DNA of 12,571 nucleotides, taken from NCBI GenBank assembly GCA_050742255.1, contig JBOGHU010000086.1, positions 1 through 12,571 of the forward strand, read 5' to 3'. Made by a program: the position numbers and the translations under genes. Below, in pieces: positions 12,408 to 12,571 of the stretch. The notes under the pieces were generated by a model. It was not told where the DNA came from and did no database searches. It saw only the letters and a list, made by a program, of their open reading frames with translations. Origin of the DNA: JBOGHU01 sp050742255 (lineage in GTDB: Bacteria; Actinomycetota; Acidimicrobiia; Acidimicrobiales; CADCSY01). Every line of letters starts with the position of its first letter. The first letter of the stretch is position 1.

Positions 12408-12436
12408 GGCGGGCAGCGCTGAGAGCGCCACCCGCC
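12408..12436. terminator. Second hairpin, before the minus-strand gene's 3' end
   Basis: ggcggg (12408-12413) pairs with cccgcc (12431-12436) and gcgct (12416-12420) with agcgc (12424-12428). A symmetric CA/CA internal mismatch lies between the two stems and the loop is GAG. It begins 13 nt downstream of the stop of the minus-strand gene at 12450, so it probably terminates that transcript. With the neighbouring 15-bp stem it makes a back-to-back convergent terminator. Confidence 0.55.
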
Positions 12437-12449
12437 CCGTTGCCAGGGA

Positions 12450-12571
12450 TCAGGTGCCAGGGGTGCCGGGCACCTGGGGGACGGTCGGGACCTGGGGGAC
12501 GGTCGGGACCTGGGGGACGGTCGGGACCTGGGGGACGGTCGGGACCTGGGGGACGGTCGGGACCTGGGGGA
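12450..12571 (-). CDS. C-terminal end of a protein with VPQVPT repeats (partial)
   Basis: On the minus strand the frame entering at the window edge reads five or more tandem VPQVPT hexapeptides, then VPQVPGTPGT and a TGA stop at 12452-12450. A repeat of exactly 18 bp keeps the frame, the last unit departs cleanly into a non-repeated PGTPGT end, and a hairpin follows, so this looks like a real gene end. A Pro/Val/Thr-rich tail suggests an extended cell-wall or secreted stalk, but the rest of the protein lies outside. The opposite strand could be read as a TWGTVG repeat, with no start or end to support it. Confidence 0.55.
   Translation of the reverse strand, partial: PQVPTVPQVPTVPQVPTVPQVPTVPQVPTVPQVPGTPGT
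12473..12571. repeat. 18-bp tandem repeat, 5.5 copies, running off the window
   Basis: The unit cctgggggacggtcggga is repeated without any change from 12473 to 12562 (5 units) and a half unit fills 12563-12571. Each unit is itself two related 9-mers (cctggggga, cggtcggga). Perfect identity between copies suggests recent expansion by slippage. On the minus strand it encodes VPQVPT. The copy number may vary between strains. Confidence 0.95.

Noticed and set aside
12472..12571. Plus-strand reading of the 18-bp repeat as TWGTVG
   Set aside because: No start codon with support lies upstream. The minus-strand reading ends in a non-repeated segment and a stop followed by a hairpin, which fits a gene end better.

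Overview
The window comes from a bacterium with very high G+C content. Codon use, the dense packing of genes and a recurring TANNNT -10 hexamer 6-7 nt upstream of start codons suggest an actinobacterium. An Acidimicrobiia-like lineage is possible, but no marker here settles it.

Region 1 (1-3450, minus strand) is a peptidase and cofactor cluster. In transcript order it holds an M42-family metallopeptidase, a PduO-type cob(I)alamin adenosyltransferase and a leucyl aminopeptidase. The last two overlap by 4 bases. A strong hairpin (3421-3448) separates the cluster from what lies upstream.

Region 2 (3450-4100) has no credible gene. It is a block of G-rich, palindrome-bearing repeats of two interleaved families: 11 copies of a ~24-bp unit (A), and 4 full plus 1 partial copy of a ~50-bp unit (B). 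A 30-residue membrane peptide gene (4094-4186, minus) abuts it, and its promoter is divergent from the thiamine operon. This is the least explained part of the window.

Region 3 (4215-6333, plus) is a thiamine thiazole operon: promoter, TPP riboswitch, thiG, thiH (overlapping by 4 bases) and a hairpin. The riboswitch 3' strand carries the only plausible ribosome binding site of thiG. No thiS, thiO or thiF is present here.

Region 4 (6347-9928, plus) is a sulfate assimilation unit. A fused ATP sulfurylase/APS kinase, predicted to be leaderless, is followed by an SLC13-type permease with two RCK_C-like domains. Together they could import sulfate and activate it to PAPS.

Region 5 (9935-12571) holds a Pro-rich N-terminal tail plus multi-helix membrane protein (minus, tail-to-tail with the permease), a divergent class I methyltransferase and an SRPBCC-fold protein. 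A possible three-way-junction RNA precedes the SRPBCC gene, and two adjacent hairpins follow it. The window edge shows the C-terminal end of a minus-strand protein with VPQVPT repeats.

Likely start codons were chosen using the -10/leaderless pattern, four-base overlaps and homology to family N termini. No computation was run: stems and repeats were read by eye and homologies are from recognised motifs.
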